NCBI RefSeq assembly: GCF_025666195.1 | Contig: NZ_CP102592.1 | Coordinates: 868,001 to 932,000 of the forward strand | Reading direction: 5' to 3' | Length of the DNA: 64,000 bases | From: Xanthomonas sp. CFBP 8443 | GTDB lineage: Bacteria; Pseudomonadota; Gammaproteobacteria; Xanthomonadales; Xanthomonadaceae | Shown here: positions 54,877-63,208 of the stretch, piece after piece | Layout of the letters: every line of letters starts with the position of its first letter | How positions within the stretch are numbered: position 1 is the stretch's first letter | Translations under genes and position numbers: made by a program | The notes under the pieces: generated by a model | What the model saw: only the letters and a program-made list of their open reading frames with translations | Database searches by the model: none | Told to the model about the DNA's origin: nothing

Positions 54877-56235
54877 TCAGCGCGCAGCGCTGGGCTGGCC
54901 GCCGCTGCGACGGCGCTCGCCCTGGCGGCGTGCGCCACCCGGCTGGGTGCCGCCGGCCGGCTTGGCCCCGGCATGCGCGTGCGGGCGCGGCGCATCGCCG
55001 TGCGGGCGGCGCGCGTGGGTGCTCTTGCGCGGCGGACGTTGGCCGCCCGGACGCTCGTCGGCCGGATTGTTGTTGCCCCAGCGGATCGGCGTGGACGGCT
55101 CGAAGCCCGGCACGTCGCGGATGTCCATCTCGCGCTTGAGCATGCGCGAGATCGCGCGCAGCAGCTTGGCCTCGTCCTGCGCCACCAGCGACACCGCCTC
55201 GCCCTGCGAGCCGTTGCGGCCGGTGCGGCCGATCCGGTGCACGTAGTCCTCGGCGACCATCGGCAGGTCGTAGTTGATGACCTTCGGCAGCTGGTCGATG
55301 TCGATGCCGCGCGCGGCGATGTCGGTCGCCACCAACACGGTGATGCGACCGGCCTTGAAGTCGCTCAGCGCGCGCAGGCGCTGGCCCTGGCTCTTGTTGC
55401 CGTGGATCGCGGCGGTCTTCAGCCCGGACTTGTCCAGGAACATGGTCAGCTTGTCGGCGCCGTGCTTGGTGCGCGCGAACACCAGCGTCTGCATGCGCGA
55501 ATCGGCGGCCAGCAGGTGCAGCAGCAGCTCGCGCTTGCGGGTGCCATCGACCGGGTGCACGCGGTGGGTGATGGTGTCGGCGACGGTGTTGCTCGGCGTG
55601 GCCTGGATTTCCTGCGGGTCGTGCATGAACTCGCGGGCCAGCTGCTTGATGCCTTCCTCGAAGGTGGCCGAGAACAGCAGGGTCTGCCGGTTCTGCTTGG
55701 GCAGCTTGGCCAGGATGCGCTTGATCGAGGGCAGGAAGCCCATGTCGAGCATGCGGTCGGCCTCGTCCAGCACCAGGATCTCGATGCCCGACAGGTCCAC
55801 GCTGCGGCGCTCGAGGTGATCGAGCAGGCGGCCCGGGCAGGCGATCAGCAGGTCCACGCCGCGACGCAGCGCGTCGAGCTGGTTGCCCATGCCGACGCCG
55901 CCGTAGATGGTGGTGCTGGGGATGCGCAGGTACTTGCTGTAGCCGCGCAGGCTGTCGTGCACCTGGGTGGCCAGCTCGCGGGTCGGGGTCAGGATCAGCG
56001 CGCGCGGCTTGCGCGCGCCATTGCCCACCGGCTGCGGCGAGGTGCCCAGGTGCTGCAGCAGCGGCAGGCCGAACGCGGCGGTCTTGCCGGTGCCGGTCTG
56101 CGCGCCAGCCATCAGGTCGTGGCCGGCCAGCGCCAGCGGAATCGCCTGCAACTGGATCGGGGTGGGGGTTTCGTAGCCCTGCTCGGCCAACGCGCGCAGC
56201 AGGAAGGGCGCCAGGCCCAAGGATTCGAATGACAT
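54877..56235 (-). CDS. rhlE: DEAD-box ATP-dependent RNA helicase
   Basis: 452 residues with the complete DEAD-box set: Q motif ([17 protein letters not shown]), motif [12 protein letters not shown], Ia [64 protein letters not shown]. The basic, disordered C-terminal tail (about residue 385 onward, rich in Arg, Gly, Pro and His) fits RhlE. ATG 56235 starts at [16 protein letters not shown]. The leader is unusually long: no gene occupies the 370 bases up to the divergent neighbour. Confidence 0.95.
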   Translation of the reverse strand: MSFESLGLAPFLLRALAEQGYETPTPIQLQAIPLALAGHDLMAGAQTGTGKTAAFGLPLLQHLGTSPQPVGNGARKPRALILTPTRELATQVHDSLRGYSKYLRIPSTTIYGGVGMGNQLDALRRGVDLLIACPGRLLDHLERRSVDLSGIEILVLDEADRMLDMGFLPSIKRILAKLPKQNRQTLLFSATFEEGIKQLAREFMHDPQEIQATPSNTVADTITHRVHPVDGTRKRELLLHLLAADSRMQTLVFARTKHGADKLTMFLDKSGLKTAAIHGNKSQGQRLRALSDFKAGRITVLVATDIAARGIDIDQLPKVINYDLPMVAEDYVHRIGRTGRNGSQGEAVSLVAQDEAKLLRAISRMLKREMDIRDVPGFEPSTPIRWGNNNPADERPGGQRPPRKSTHARRPHGDAPRPHAHAGAKPAGGTQPGGARRQGERRRSGGQPSAAR

Positions 56236-56608
56236 CGAGAAAAGCTCCGGATAACGCGCCGTCGCCGGGACGTGCCCGGAGTGCAGACGCAAGTAGGGTG
56301 AGGCTCGGAGCGTTCCCGTGAACCGCGCTGCGAGAGGGTGGAACAACCCGGAGCAGACAGCGCTCGGGTTTGTCGGCACCACGAAAGGCGTCGGGCGGGG
56401 CGGGCGAGCGGATCGAACGATCCTGACCTCGCCGGCGGTCCCTGAGGGAAACGGACGGCCGCATGCAGACCTGGCCAGTCTACGCTGAATTGGCGCAATG
56501 CACAAAAGGCCGGGCGGTTTTCCGACGGCCGGCGGCTCTGTTTCAGTTGCAACCAATATTCGGTCTGGCCGTACAATCGTCCGATCGGCTCCCCAGCACT
56601 GGACGGAC
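56236..56608. other. Long divergent leader region between rhlE and the FAH gene
   Basis: 373 bases without a supported coding region. Part is likely the rhlE mRNA leader, which in RNA-helicase genes is often long and self-regulated. The last 100 bases before 56609 should hold the promoter for the fumarylacetoacetate hydrolase gene. No clear terminator or regulatory motif was recognised. Confidence 0.5.
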
Positions 56609-57598
56609 ATGAAGCTAGGTTCCCTGAAGGAAGGCGGTCGCGACGGCACCTTGATCGTCGTTTCCCGCGACCTGACCCGCGCGGTGCGCGCCACCGGCAT
56701 CGCTGCGACCCTGCAGCGCGCGCTGGAGGACTGGAGCAACCTGGCGCCGCGCCTGAACGCGCTGTCCGAGTCGCTCAACGACGGCAGCGCCGACGGCCAG
56801 TTCGACCTGGACATCGCCGCGCTGGCCGCGCCGCTGCCGCGCGCCTACGAGTTCCTGGACGGCAGCGCCTACCTGCCGCACGTGGAGCGGGTGCGCCGCG
56901 CGCGCGGCGCCGAGGTGCCGGAGAGCTTCTACAGCGATCCGCTGATGTACCAGGCGGTCAGCGCCGGCTTCTACGGCCCGCGCGACGCGGTCAAGGTGGT
57001 CAGCGAGGACTACGGCATCGACCTGGAGGCGGAGATCGTGGTGGTCACCGACGACGTGCCGATGGCGGTCGATGCGCAGCAGGCCGCAGGGCATATCCAG
57101 CTGATCGGGCTGGTCAACGACGTGTCGCTGCGCAACCTGATCCCGGCCGAACTGGCCAAGGGCTTCGGCTTCGTGCAGTCCAAGCCGCGCTCGGCGCTGT
57201 CGCCGGTGTTCGTGACCCCGGACGAACTGGGCGAGGCCTGGCGCGACAACAAGCTGCACCTGCCGCTGCTGACCCACATCAACGGCGCGTGGTTCGGCGC
57301 GCCGGAAGCCGGCGAGGACATGCAGTTCGACTTCGCGCAACTGGTCGCGCACGCGGCGAAGACGCGGCCGCTGGCCGCCGGCGCGGTGATCGGCTCGGGC
57401 ACCATCGCCAACCAGGACACCAGCCGCGGCGCCTCCTGCTTCGCCGAACAGCGCGTGGTCGAGACCTTGCGCGACGGCCAGCCGAGTACGCCGTTCATGA
57501 AGTTCGGTGACGTGGTGCGGATCGAGATGCTGGACCGTGACGGGGTGAGCATCTTCGGCGCGATCGAACAGCGCATCGAGCCCGCTTCCCGGCCCTGA
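56609..57598 (+). CDS. Fumarylacetoacetate hydrolase family protein
   Basis: 329 residues; cleaves fumarylacetoacetate to fumarate and acetoacetate in the last step of tyrosine/homogentisate breakdown. The FAH core shows [34 protein letters not shown] (metal-binding Glu in DLEAEIVVV), [32 protein letters not shown] and [27 protein letters not shown] 56609 starts [21 protein letters not shown], the usual opening. It is followed by maiA, the preceding step of the same pathway. Confidence 0.93.
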   Translation: MKLGSLKEGGRDGTLIVVSRDLTRAVRATGIAATLQRALEDWSNLAPRLNALSESLNDGSADGQFDLDIAALAAPLPRAYEFLDGSAYLPHVERVRRARGAEVPESFYSDPLMYQAVSAGFYGPRDAVKVVSEDYGIDLEAEIVVVTDDVPMAVDAQQAAGHIQLIGLVNDVSLRNLIPAELAKGFGFVQSKPRSALSPVFVTPDELGEAWRDNKLHLPLLTHINGAWFGAPEAGEDMQFDFAQLVAHAAKTRPLAAGAVIGSGTIANQDTSRGASCFAEQRVVETLRDGQPSTPFMKFGDVVRIEMLDRDGVSIFGAIEQRIEPASRP

Positions 57599-57688
57599 GC
57601 CGGCCGGCGGCGGCGCCGAGACGACCGGCGGCGCCGCTGCTACTGTGTCCACCGGTATCGTGATCGTCCGGACGGGGAGGGGCAGGGC

Positions 57689-58348
57689 GTGGAAGAGGCG
57701 TTGCAGCTGTACACCTACTGGCGTTCCAGCGCCGCCTATCGCGTGCGCATCGGCCTCAACCTGAAAGGGCTGGCCTACCAGGCGCTGCCGGTGCACCTGG
57801 TGCGCGACGGCGGCCAGCAGCATTCGCCGGAGTACGCGCGACTCAATCCGCAGGAGCTGGTGCCGACGCTGTGCCACGACGGCCAGCCGATCCGCCAGTC
57901 GCTGGCGATCCTGGAATACCTGGACGAACGCTGGCCGGAGCCGCCACTGCTGCCGGATGCGGCGATCGACCGCGCGCGGGTGCGCGGGCTCGCGCAACTG
58001 ATCGCCTGCGACGTCCATCCGCTCAACAACCTGCGCGTGGGCCGGTTCTTCGAGACCGTGTGGAGCGTGCCGCAGTCCGAGCGCGAGGAGTGGATGCTGC
58101 ACTGGATCGTGCTGGGCTTCGATGCGCTGGAGCAACTGCTCGCCGAGTCGCCCGACACCGGCACCTATTGCCATGGCGAGCAGCCGGGGCTGGCCGATTG
58201 CTGCCTGGTGCCGCAGGTCTTCAACGCGCGCCGCTTCGGCGTGGACATGCAGGTCTATCCGACCCTGGCGCGGATCGAGCAGGCCTGCCTGGCGCTGCCG
58301 GCGTTCGATGCGGCGCGCCCGGAGCGGCAGCCGGACGCGCAGGGCTGA
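57689..58348 (+). CDS. maiA: Maleylacetoacetate isomerase (zeta-class glutathione transferase)
   Basis: 219 residues; isomerises maleylacetoacetate to fumarylacetoacetate with glutathione as cofactor. The zeta-class signature SSAAYRVRIGLNLKGL lies at residues 12-28, and LNPQELVPTLCHDGQPIRQSLAILEYLDE is the glutathione site. The C-terminal domain carries HPLNNLRVGRFFE. The start is GTG at 57689, eight bases after GGGAGG. It is 90 bases downstream of the FAH gene and surely acts with it. A REP-like element follows. Confidence 0.93.
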   Translation: MEEALQLYTYWRSSAAYRVRIGLNLKGLAYQALPVHLVRDGGQQHSPEYARLNPQELVPTLCHDGQPIRQSLAILEYLDERWPEPPLLPDAAIDRARVRGLAQLIACDVHPLNNLRVGRFFETVWSVPQSEREEWMLHWIVLGFDALEQLLAESPDTGTYCHGEQPGLADCCLVPQVFNARRFGVDMQVYPTLARIEQACLALPAFDAARPERQPDAQG

Positions 58349-58365
58349 GGCCTGGCGTCTCGACC

Positions 58366-58435
58366 CTGGAGGCGCGGCTTCAGCGGCGACAGGGTCTTGC
58401 CGGATGATGCCTGTCGCGGCTGAAGCCGCTCCTAC
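58366..58435. repeat. REP-like double hairpin, copy R7 (GGCTTCAG type, left arm decayed)
   Basis: The right arm GTCGCGGCTGAAGCCGCTCCTAC (58413-58435) is perfect. The left arm (58366-58389) is diverged, reading CTGGAGGCGCGGCTTCAGCGGCGAC, with several mismatches. It sits between convergent genes maiA and pilU. It is the only copy with a clearly degenerate arm. Confidence 0.8.
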
Positions 58436-58455
58436 AAAGGCGCCGCCGCGTGCGC

Positions 58456-59604
58456 TCAACCGAAGCCGTGCGTGATCCGCGGCGAACTGGCGCCGCCGCC
58501 GGCAGCGGCGTCATAGTCCGCGTAGGGGTCGTGTTCGCCGCTGGAGCCCTCGGACAGGCGGAACTTCAGCGCCAGGCCGTCGCGCGAGTCGGCCGCGCGC
58601 AGCGCTTCCTCCTGCTCGATCTGGCCCTGCTTGACCATCCGGAACAGGCACTGGTCGAAGGTCTCCATGCCTTCCTCCAGCGACTCCTCCATCGCGGCCT
58701 TGATCTCGTGCACCTGGCCGCGGCGCAGCAGGTCGCGGATCATCGGCGTGTTCAGCAGCACCTCGGTGGCCGGGCGGCGGCGCTCGTTCTTGTCCTTGAC
58801 CAGGCGCTGCGAGACCACCGCGCGCAGGTTCAGCGCCAGGTTCATCAGCACGTTCTTGTGCGCGCTTTCCGGGAAGAAGTTGAGGATGCGCTCGATGGTC
58901 TGGTCGGCGTTGTTGGAGTGCAGCGTGGCCAGGCACAGGTGGCCGGTCTCGGCGAAGGCGATCGCCGCCTCCATCGTCGTCGCGTCCAGGATCTCGCCGA
59001 TCAGGATCACGTCCGGCGCCTCGCGCATCGCGTTCTTCAGCGCGTTGTGGAAGGCGTGGGTGTCCAGGCCGACCTCGCGCTGGTTGACGATCGACATCTT
59101 GTGCTTGTGCAGGTATTCGATCGGATCCTCGATGGTGAGGATGTGCCCGGTGGTGGTGCTGTTGCGGTGGTCGATCATCGACGCCAGCGAGGTGGACTTG
59201 CCGGAGCCGGTCGAGCCGACCACCAGGACCAGCCCGCGCGGGGTCATGATCACGTCCTTGAGCACCTGCGGCAGGTGCAGTTCCTCGATGCTGGGAATCT
59301 TGCTGCGGATCGCGCGGATGACCATGCCGACCTCGCCGCGCTGCTTGAACACGTTGACCCGGAAGCGGCCGGCGTCCTGCAGCGCGATGGCCATGTTCAG
59401 CTCCAGCTCGCGCTCGAACTGCGGCACCTGGCCCTCGTCCATCAGCGAATAGGCGATCTTCTTGACCATGCCCGGCGGCAGGCCGGTGGCGCCGAGCGGG
59501 TACAGCTTGCCTTCGATCTTGATATAGACCGGTGCTCCCGTGGTCAGGAACATGTCCGAGGCGTTCTTTTCGGTCATCAGCTTCAGGAAGTAGCCGATAT
59601 CCAT
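58456..59604 (-). CDS. pilU: Type IV pilus retraction ATPase PilU
   Basis: 382 residues, a secretion-type hexameric ATPase that powers pilus retraction alongside PilT. PAS-like N-terminal domain (DIGYFLKLMTEKNASDMFLTTGAPVYIKIEGKLYPL), Walker A GSTGSGKST, Asp box LTIEDPIEYLH, Walker B VILIGEILDATTMEAA, and His box ATLHSNNADQTIERI. The C-terminal extension (acidic, Gly/Ala-rich) distinguishes PilU from PilT. ATG 59604 was chosen; a TTG two codons upstream is also open. No pilT is seen in the window. Confidence 0.93.
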   Translation of the reverse strand: MDIGYFLKLMTEKNASDMFLTTGAPVYIKIEGKLYPLGATGLPPGMVKKIAYSLMDEGQVPQFERELELNMAIALQDAGRFRVNVFKQRGEVGMVIRAIRSKIPSIEELHLPQVLKDVIMTPRGLVLVVGSTGSGKSTSLASMIDHRNSTTTGHILTIEDPIEYLHKHKMSIVNQREVGLDTHAFHNALKNAMREAPDVILIGEILDATTMEAAIAFAETGHLCLATLHSNNADQTIERILNFFPESAHKNVLMNLALNLRAVVSQRLVKDKNERRRPATEVLLNTPMIRDLLRRGQVHEIKAAMEESLEEGMETFDQCLFRMVKQGQIEQEEALRAADSRDGLALKFRLSEGSSGEHDPYADYDAAAGGGASSPRITHGFG

Positions 59605-59703
59605 GCGCAATGGTTCCCCAACAATCCGCGGCTGCCCGTTGCAAGCGCGCCACAGGCTTCCGACAATGGCCGCGCTCGACGTCTCCGCCTACGGCCCCCC
59701 TTG

Positions 59704-60096
59704 ATGAAAACTAGCTTCGCACAAATCCGTTGCCCGCAGTACGTGATGGCGTGCGCATTGGCGCTGTTTGCCGCGCCCGCCGCGTTCGCCCAGGTCGCCT
59801 CGCCGGAGCTGCAGACCGCGCAGCAGGCGGTGCAGCGCGCGATCCAGGCCGACGCCGACCAGTACGCGCCGGACCTGATCGCCACGGCCCGCCAGGGCCT
59901 GGAACAGGCCCAGCAGGCGGCGCTGGACCGCCGCCAACGCAAGACCGCGCCGCAGCTGGCGCTGCGCGTGGCGGCCGATGCCGACCTGGCGCGGGTACGC
60001 AGCGAGGAGGCGGTGGCGAACGCGCAACTGCAGCAGCGCAAGGCCGAGGTGGCCGACCTGCAGCGCAGCTTGAACACCGGGGAGGGCCGTCCATGA
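59704..60096 (+). CDS. Exported DUF4398-type protein
   Basis: 130 residues: signal peptide (YVMACALALFAAPAAFA) followed by a helical, Gln/Ala-rich domain (ASPELQTAQQAVQRAIQADADQYAPDLIATARQGLEQAQQAAL) of the DUF4398 type. The stop overlaps the next gene's start by 4 bases. DUF4398 proteins are often found with OmpA-like partners in the periplasm, as here; precise function is unknown. Confidence 0.8.
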   Translation: MKTSFAQIRCPQYVMACALALFAAPAAFAQVASPELQTAQQAVQRAIQADADQYAPDLIATARQGLEQAQQAALDRRQRKTAPQLALRVAADADLARVRSEEAVANAQLQQRKAEVADLQRSLNTGEGRP

Positions 60097-60989
60097 GCCG
60101 TCGCCTGGGGATGGCCGGCCGCCTGGCCGCGCTGCTGTTGCTGGTCGCGCCGCTGGCGGCGTTCGCGGCCGAAGATCCGGAACTGGCGGTGCTGAACCAG
60201 CGCCTGGTCGCCTTGCAGGCCGATCCGCTGAGCGCCGACGTGGCCGCCTACGAGCGGCTGCAGGCGCAGCAGGCGGTCGCCGCGTTCGCCGCGGCCAAGC
60301 GCAAGGAGCAGGACGATGCGCGCTACCTCGCCGAGCGCCGCGTCGAGATCGCCGAGACCGCCGCGCGTGCGGCGCTGGCCCGGCGCCAGGTCGACCAGCT
60401 GGAGAGGACCCGCAGCGAGTTGCTGGTCGAAGCCAGCCGCCGCGAGGCCGCGCGGGCGCGCCAGGAAGCCGAGCGGCTGCGGGTGCAGGCGCAGATCCAG
60501 GCCGAGGAGGCCGAAAGCCTGCGCCAGGCGGCCGAGGCCGAACAGCTGGCGCGGCAGGATGCCGAGCAGGCGCTGACCAGCGTGGCCGGGCAGCAGACCG
60601 CCAAGCTCAGCGCCGCGCAGCAGAAGTCGGCCAAGCTGGCCCGCGAGGAGGCCGAACTGGTTGCCGGGGCCAAGCTGCCGGCGTCGCGCTTCGAGCCGCG
60701 CGGGGAGGTCTTCACCGTCGGCGGCGGCGCGTTCGCCGCGGGCAAGGCGGCGCTGACCGCCGATGCCGCCGGCCAGGCCAAGGCGCTGGCGCAGTACCTG
60801 CAGATCGGCGCCAAGGGCCGGGTGCGGATCGAGGCCTACGATGCCGACGCCGGCGTGGCGCAGAAGCGCGCCGACGCGCTGCGCGATGCGCTGGTCGGCG
60901 GCGGCGTGGCGGCGAGCCGGCTGCAGGCGGTCGGCAAGAAGGCGCCGGCCAGCAAGGCCCGCGCCGCCGAGGTGGTGATCGCACCCTGA
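60093..60989 (+). CDS. Exported OmpA-like protein with long coiled coil
   Basis: 298 residues. Signal peptide (RLAALLLLVAPLAAFA), then a long Ala/Glu/Gln/Arg helix (about 35-190) that should form a coiled coil (AFAAAKRKEQDDARYLAERRVEIAETAARAALARRQVDQ, RREAARARQEAERLRVQAQIQAEEAES), then an OmpA-like C-terminal domain (FEPRGEVFTVGGGAFAAGKAALTADAAGQAKALAQYLQ, RIEAYDADAGVAQKRADALRDALVGGGVAASRLQAVG). OmpA-like domains bind peptidoglycan. Coupling to the DUF4398 gene by ATGA overlap suggests a joint envelope role. Confidence 0.83.
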   Translation: MSRRLGMAGRLAALLLLVAPLAAFAAEDPELAVLNQRLVALQADPLSADVAAYERLQAQQAVAAFAAAKRKEQDDARYLAERRVEIAETAARAALARRQVDQLERTRSELLVEASRREAARARQEAERLRVQAQIQAEEAESLRQAAEAEQLARQDAEQALTSVAGQQTAKLSAAQQKSAKLAREEAELVAGAKLPASRFEPRGEVFTVGGGAFAAGKAALTADAAGQAKALAQYLQIGAKGRVRIEAYDADAGVAQKRADALRDALVGGGVAASRLQAVGKKAPASKARAAEVVIAP

Positions 60990-61270
60990 GCCGGGGTGGC
61001 CGCACCGGTGCCCTGGAACCGTTTTTAACGCGGTTTTTCCCTGGGCCTGAGCGGCGAGCAACTGAATGCGGAAAAGCGGGCTGGCGTCCCTTGTCGGATG
61101 CGGTGGGGAGGCGTAGGGTCGAACTCCCAGGTGGCATCTCGTCGCCTGGTTCCAACGGAGGCACCGGGCCGATGAAGCAGTGGCACGCACCGCAGCACGA
61201 CGTTCCAAGGGCCGCAGGCCCGGGCGTTGCGGTGGAGCGGCTGGCGGCCCGCGCGACTCCGCTCCCAGGC

Positions 61271-61307
61271 AACGCCCCGTGCCGTTCCGGCCGGGGCGTT
61301 CTTGTTT
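61271..61307 (+). terminator. Hairpin with weak T-tract upstream of the YdcH-like gene
   Basis: AACGCCCCG (61271-61279) and CGGGGCGTT (61292-61300) form a 9-bp stem, followed by CTTGTTT. It sits 30 bases before the YdcH-like start codon. It could end an upstream non-coding transcript or act as a leader hairpin. The 280 bases before it contain several inverted segments but no supported open frame. Confidence 0.5.
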
Positions 61308-61329
61308 CCAGCTGAAGGAGGCTATTCCT

Positions 61330-61554
61330 ATGTTCGAAGGGCAATCGCAGACCGAAATCGACGCGCTGATCAAATCCGATCCCGAGTTCAAGCAGCTGTA
61401 CCAGCGTCACAAGACCCTGGACAAGAAATGCATGGATGCCGAACTCGGCGTGCTGCCGATCGACGATCTCACCCTGTCCCAGATGAAGCGGGAAAAGCTC
61501 GCGGCCAAGGAAAAGCTGCTGCGGCTCTACGACGAGCAGCAGAAGCCGCACTGA
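61330..61554 (+). CDS. YdcH/DUF465-family small helical protein
   Basis: 74 residues, a helical-hairpin protein: DALIKSDPEFKQLYQRHKTLDKKCMDAELG and LTLSQMKREKLAAKEKLLRLYDEQQ match DUF465. Function is unknown in the family. The ribosome site AAGGAGG lies 10 bases before ATG 61330. It stands alone before cbs. Confidence 0.88.
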   Translation: MFEGQSQTEIDALIKSDPEFKQLYQRHKTLDKKCMDAELGVLPIDDLTLSQMKREKLAAKEKLLRLYDEQQKPH

Positions 61555-61755
61555 TCCACCCCTCCCACGACGCGTTCACTTGTCGCGGGCGGTGGCCGGC
61601 CTCCTCGTCGGCTCGCCACCGTCCGCGCCATCTCTTCCCGAAGCCGCGATCGCGGCTTTTTTCGTGCCGATTCCGCGTCCCGGTCTGACATTCCGGCGCA
61701 TACCGCGGATAATCACCGGTCCAGCCGCTATGTCGGCGCGATGCATCCGGACGCG

Positions 61756-63126
61756 ATGGCCATTCACTCTTCCGTACTCGACCTGATCGGCGACACCCCC
61801 ATCGTCAAGGCCAGCAAGCTCGACACCGGCGTGTGCGAGCTGTACCTGAAGCTGGAAAGCGCCAACCCCGGCGGCTCGATCAAGGACCGCATCGGCCTGT
61901 CGATGATCGAAGCGGCCGAGCGCCGCGGCGAACTCAAGCCCGGCGCGGTGCTGGTCGAGGGCACCGCCGGCAACACCGGCATCGGCCTGGCTCTGGTCGC
62001 CCAGCAGAAAGGCTACAAGCTGATCCTGGTGGTGCCGGACAAGATGAGCCGGGAGAAGATCTTCAACCTCAAGGCGATGGGCGCCGAAGTGGTGCTGACC
62101 CGCTCGGACGTGGCCAAGGGCCATCCCGAGTACTACCAGGACCTGGCCGCGCGCCTCGCCGCCGAGACCCCCGGGGCCTACTTCGTCAACCAGTTCGGCA
62201 ATCCCGACAACCCGGCCGCGCACGAGTTCGGCACTGGCCCGGAGATCCTGCGGCAGATGGACGGCAAGCTGGACGCGATCGTGTTCGGCTGCGGCAGCTC
62301 CGGCACCATGACCGGCCTGTCGCGCGCCTTCGCCGCCGCCTCGCCGCACACCGAACTGGTGCTGGCCGACCCGGTCGGCTCGATCCTGACCGAGTACATC
62401 GAGCAGGGCACGGTCAGCGAGAAGTCCGGCAGCTGGCTGGTGGAGGGCATCGGCGAGGACTTCCTGCCGGCCATCTCCGATTTCTCGCGGGTCAAGAAGG
62501 CCTATTCGATCAGCGACGCCGAGAGCTTCCACACCGCGCGCGAGCTGCTGGCCAAGGAGGGCATCCTCGGCGGCTCCTCGACCGGCACCCTGTTGGCCGC
62601 GGCGCTGAAGTACTGCCGCGCGCAGACCGAACCCAAGCGGGTGCTGGTGTTCGTCTGCGACACCGGCAACAAGTACCTGTCGAAGATGTACAACGACTAC
62701 TGGATGCTGGACAACGGCTTCCTGGAGCGCCCGCAGCACGGCGACCTGCGCGACCTGATCCTGCGCCCGTACAGCCAGCGCGACACCGTGGTGGTCGGTC
62801 CCAGCGACCTGCTGACCACCGCCTACCAGCGCATGAAGCTGTACGACGTGTCGCAGCTGCCGGTGATGGACGGCGACCAACTGGTGGGCATCGTCGACGA
62901 AAGCGACGTCTTGTTGCACGTCTACGGCGACGAGGCCCGCTTCCGCGACCCGGTCTCCACGGCCATGGTCAGCAAGCTCGACCGGCTCGACGTGAAATCG
63001 CCGATCGAGGCCCTGCTGCCGGTGTTCGACCGCGGCCAGGTCGCCATCGTGATGAACGACGGCGCCTTCCTCGGCCTGATCACCCGCATCGACCTGCTCA
63101 ACTACCTGCGCCGCCGCGTCCAGTGA
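61756..63126 (+). CDS. Cystathionine beta-synthase
   Basis: 456 residues. The catalytic part is a fold-type II PLP enzyme with the lysine in LESANPGGSIKDRIGL, the substrate loop EGTAGNTGIG, and the phosphate loop GCGSSGTMTG. From about residue 330 two CBS domains follow (YDVSQLPVMDGDQLVGIVDESDVLLHVYG and GQVAIVMNDGAFLGLITRIDLLNYL), as in regulated eukaryotic-type and bacterial CBS. It condenses homocysteine with serine. ATG 61756 is preferred; ATG 61741 is five codons upstream. The next gene is cystathionine gamma-synthase/lyase, so a transsulfuration unit is likely. Confidence 0.93.
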   Translation: MAIHSSVLDLIGDTPIVKASKLDTGVCELYLKLESANPGGSIKDRIGLSMIEAAERRGELKPGAVLVEGTAGNTGIGLALVAQQKGYKLILVVPDKMSREKIFNLKAMGAEVVLTRSDVAKGHPEYYQDLAARLAAETPGAYFVNQFGNPDNPAAHEFGTGPEILRQMDGKLDAIVFGCGSSGTMTGLSRAFAAASPHTELVLADPVGSILTEYIEQGTVSEKSGSWLVEGIGEDFLPAISDFSRVKKAYSISDAESFHTARELLAKEGILGGSSTGTLLAAALKYCRAQTEPKRVLVFVCDTGNKYLSKMYNDYWMLDNGFLERPQHGDLRDLILRPYSQRDTVVVGPSDLLTTAYQRMKLYDVSQLPVMDGDQLVGIVDESDVLLHVYGDEARFRDPVSTAMVSKLDRLDVKSPIEALLPVFDRGQVAIVMNDGAFLGLITRIDLLNYLRRRVQ

Positions 63127-63208
63127 CGGTGCCTCGTGGACGGCTCCCGGTACAGGGGGCCGTTCAGACCTCGCTGCTAGAATCACGCCCCTTCTCCGGG
63201 AACCCCTC

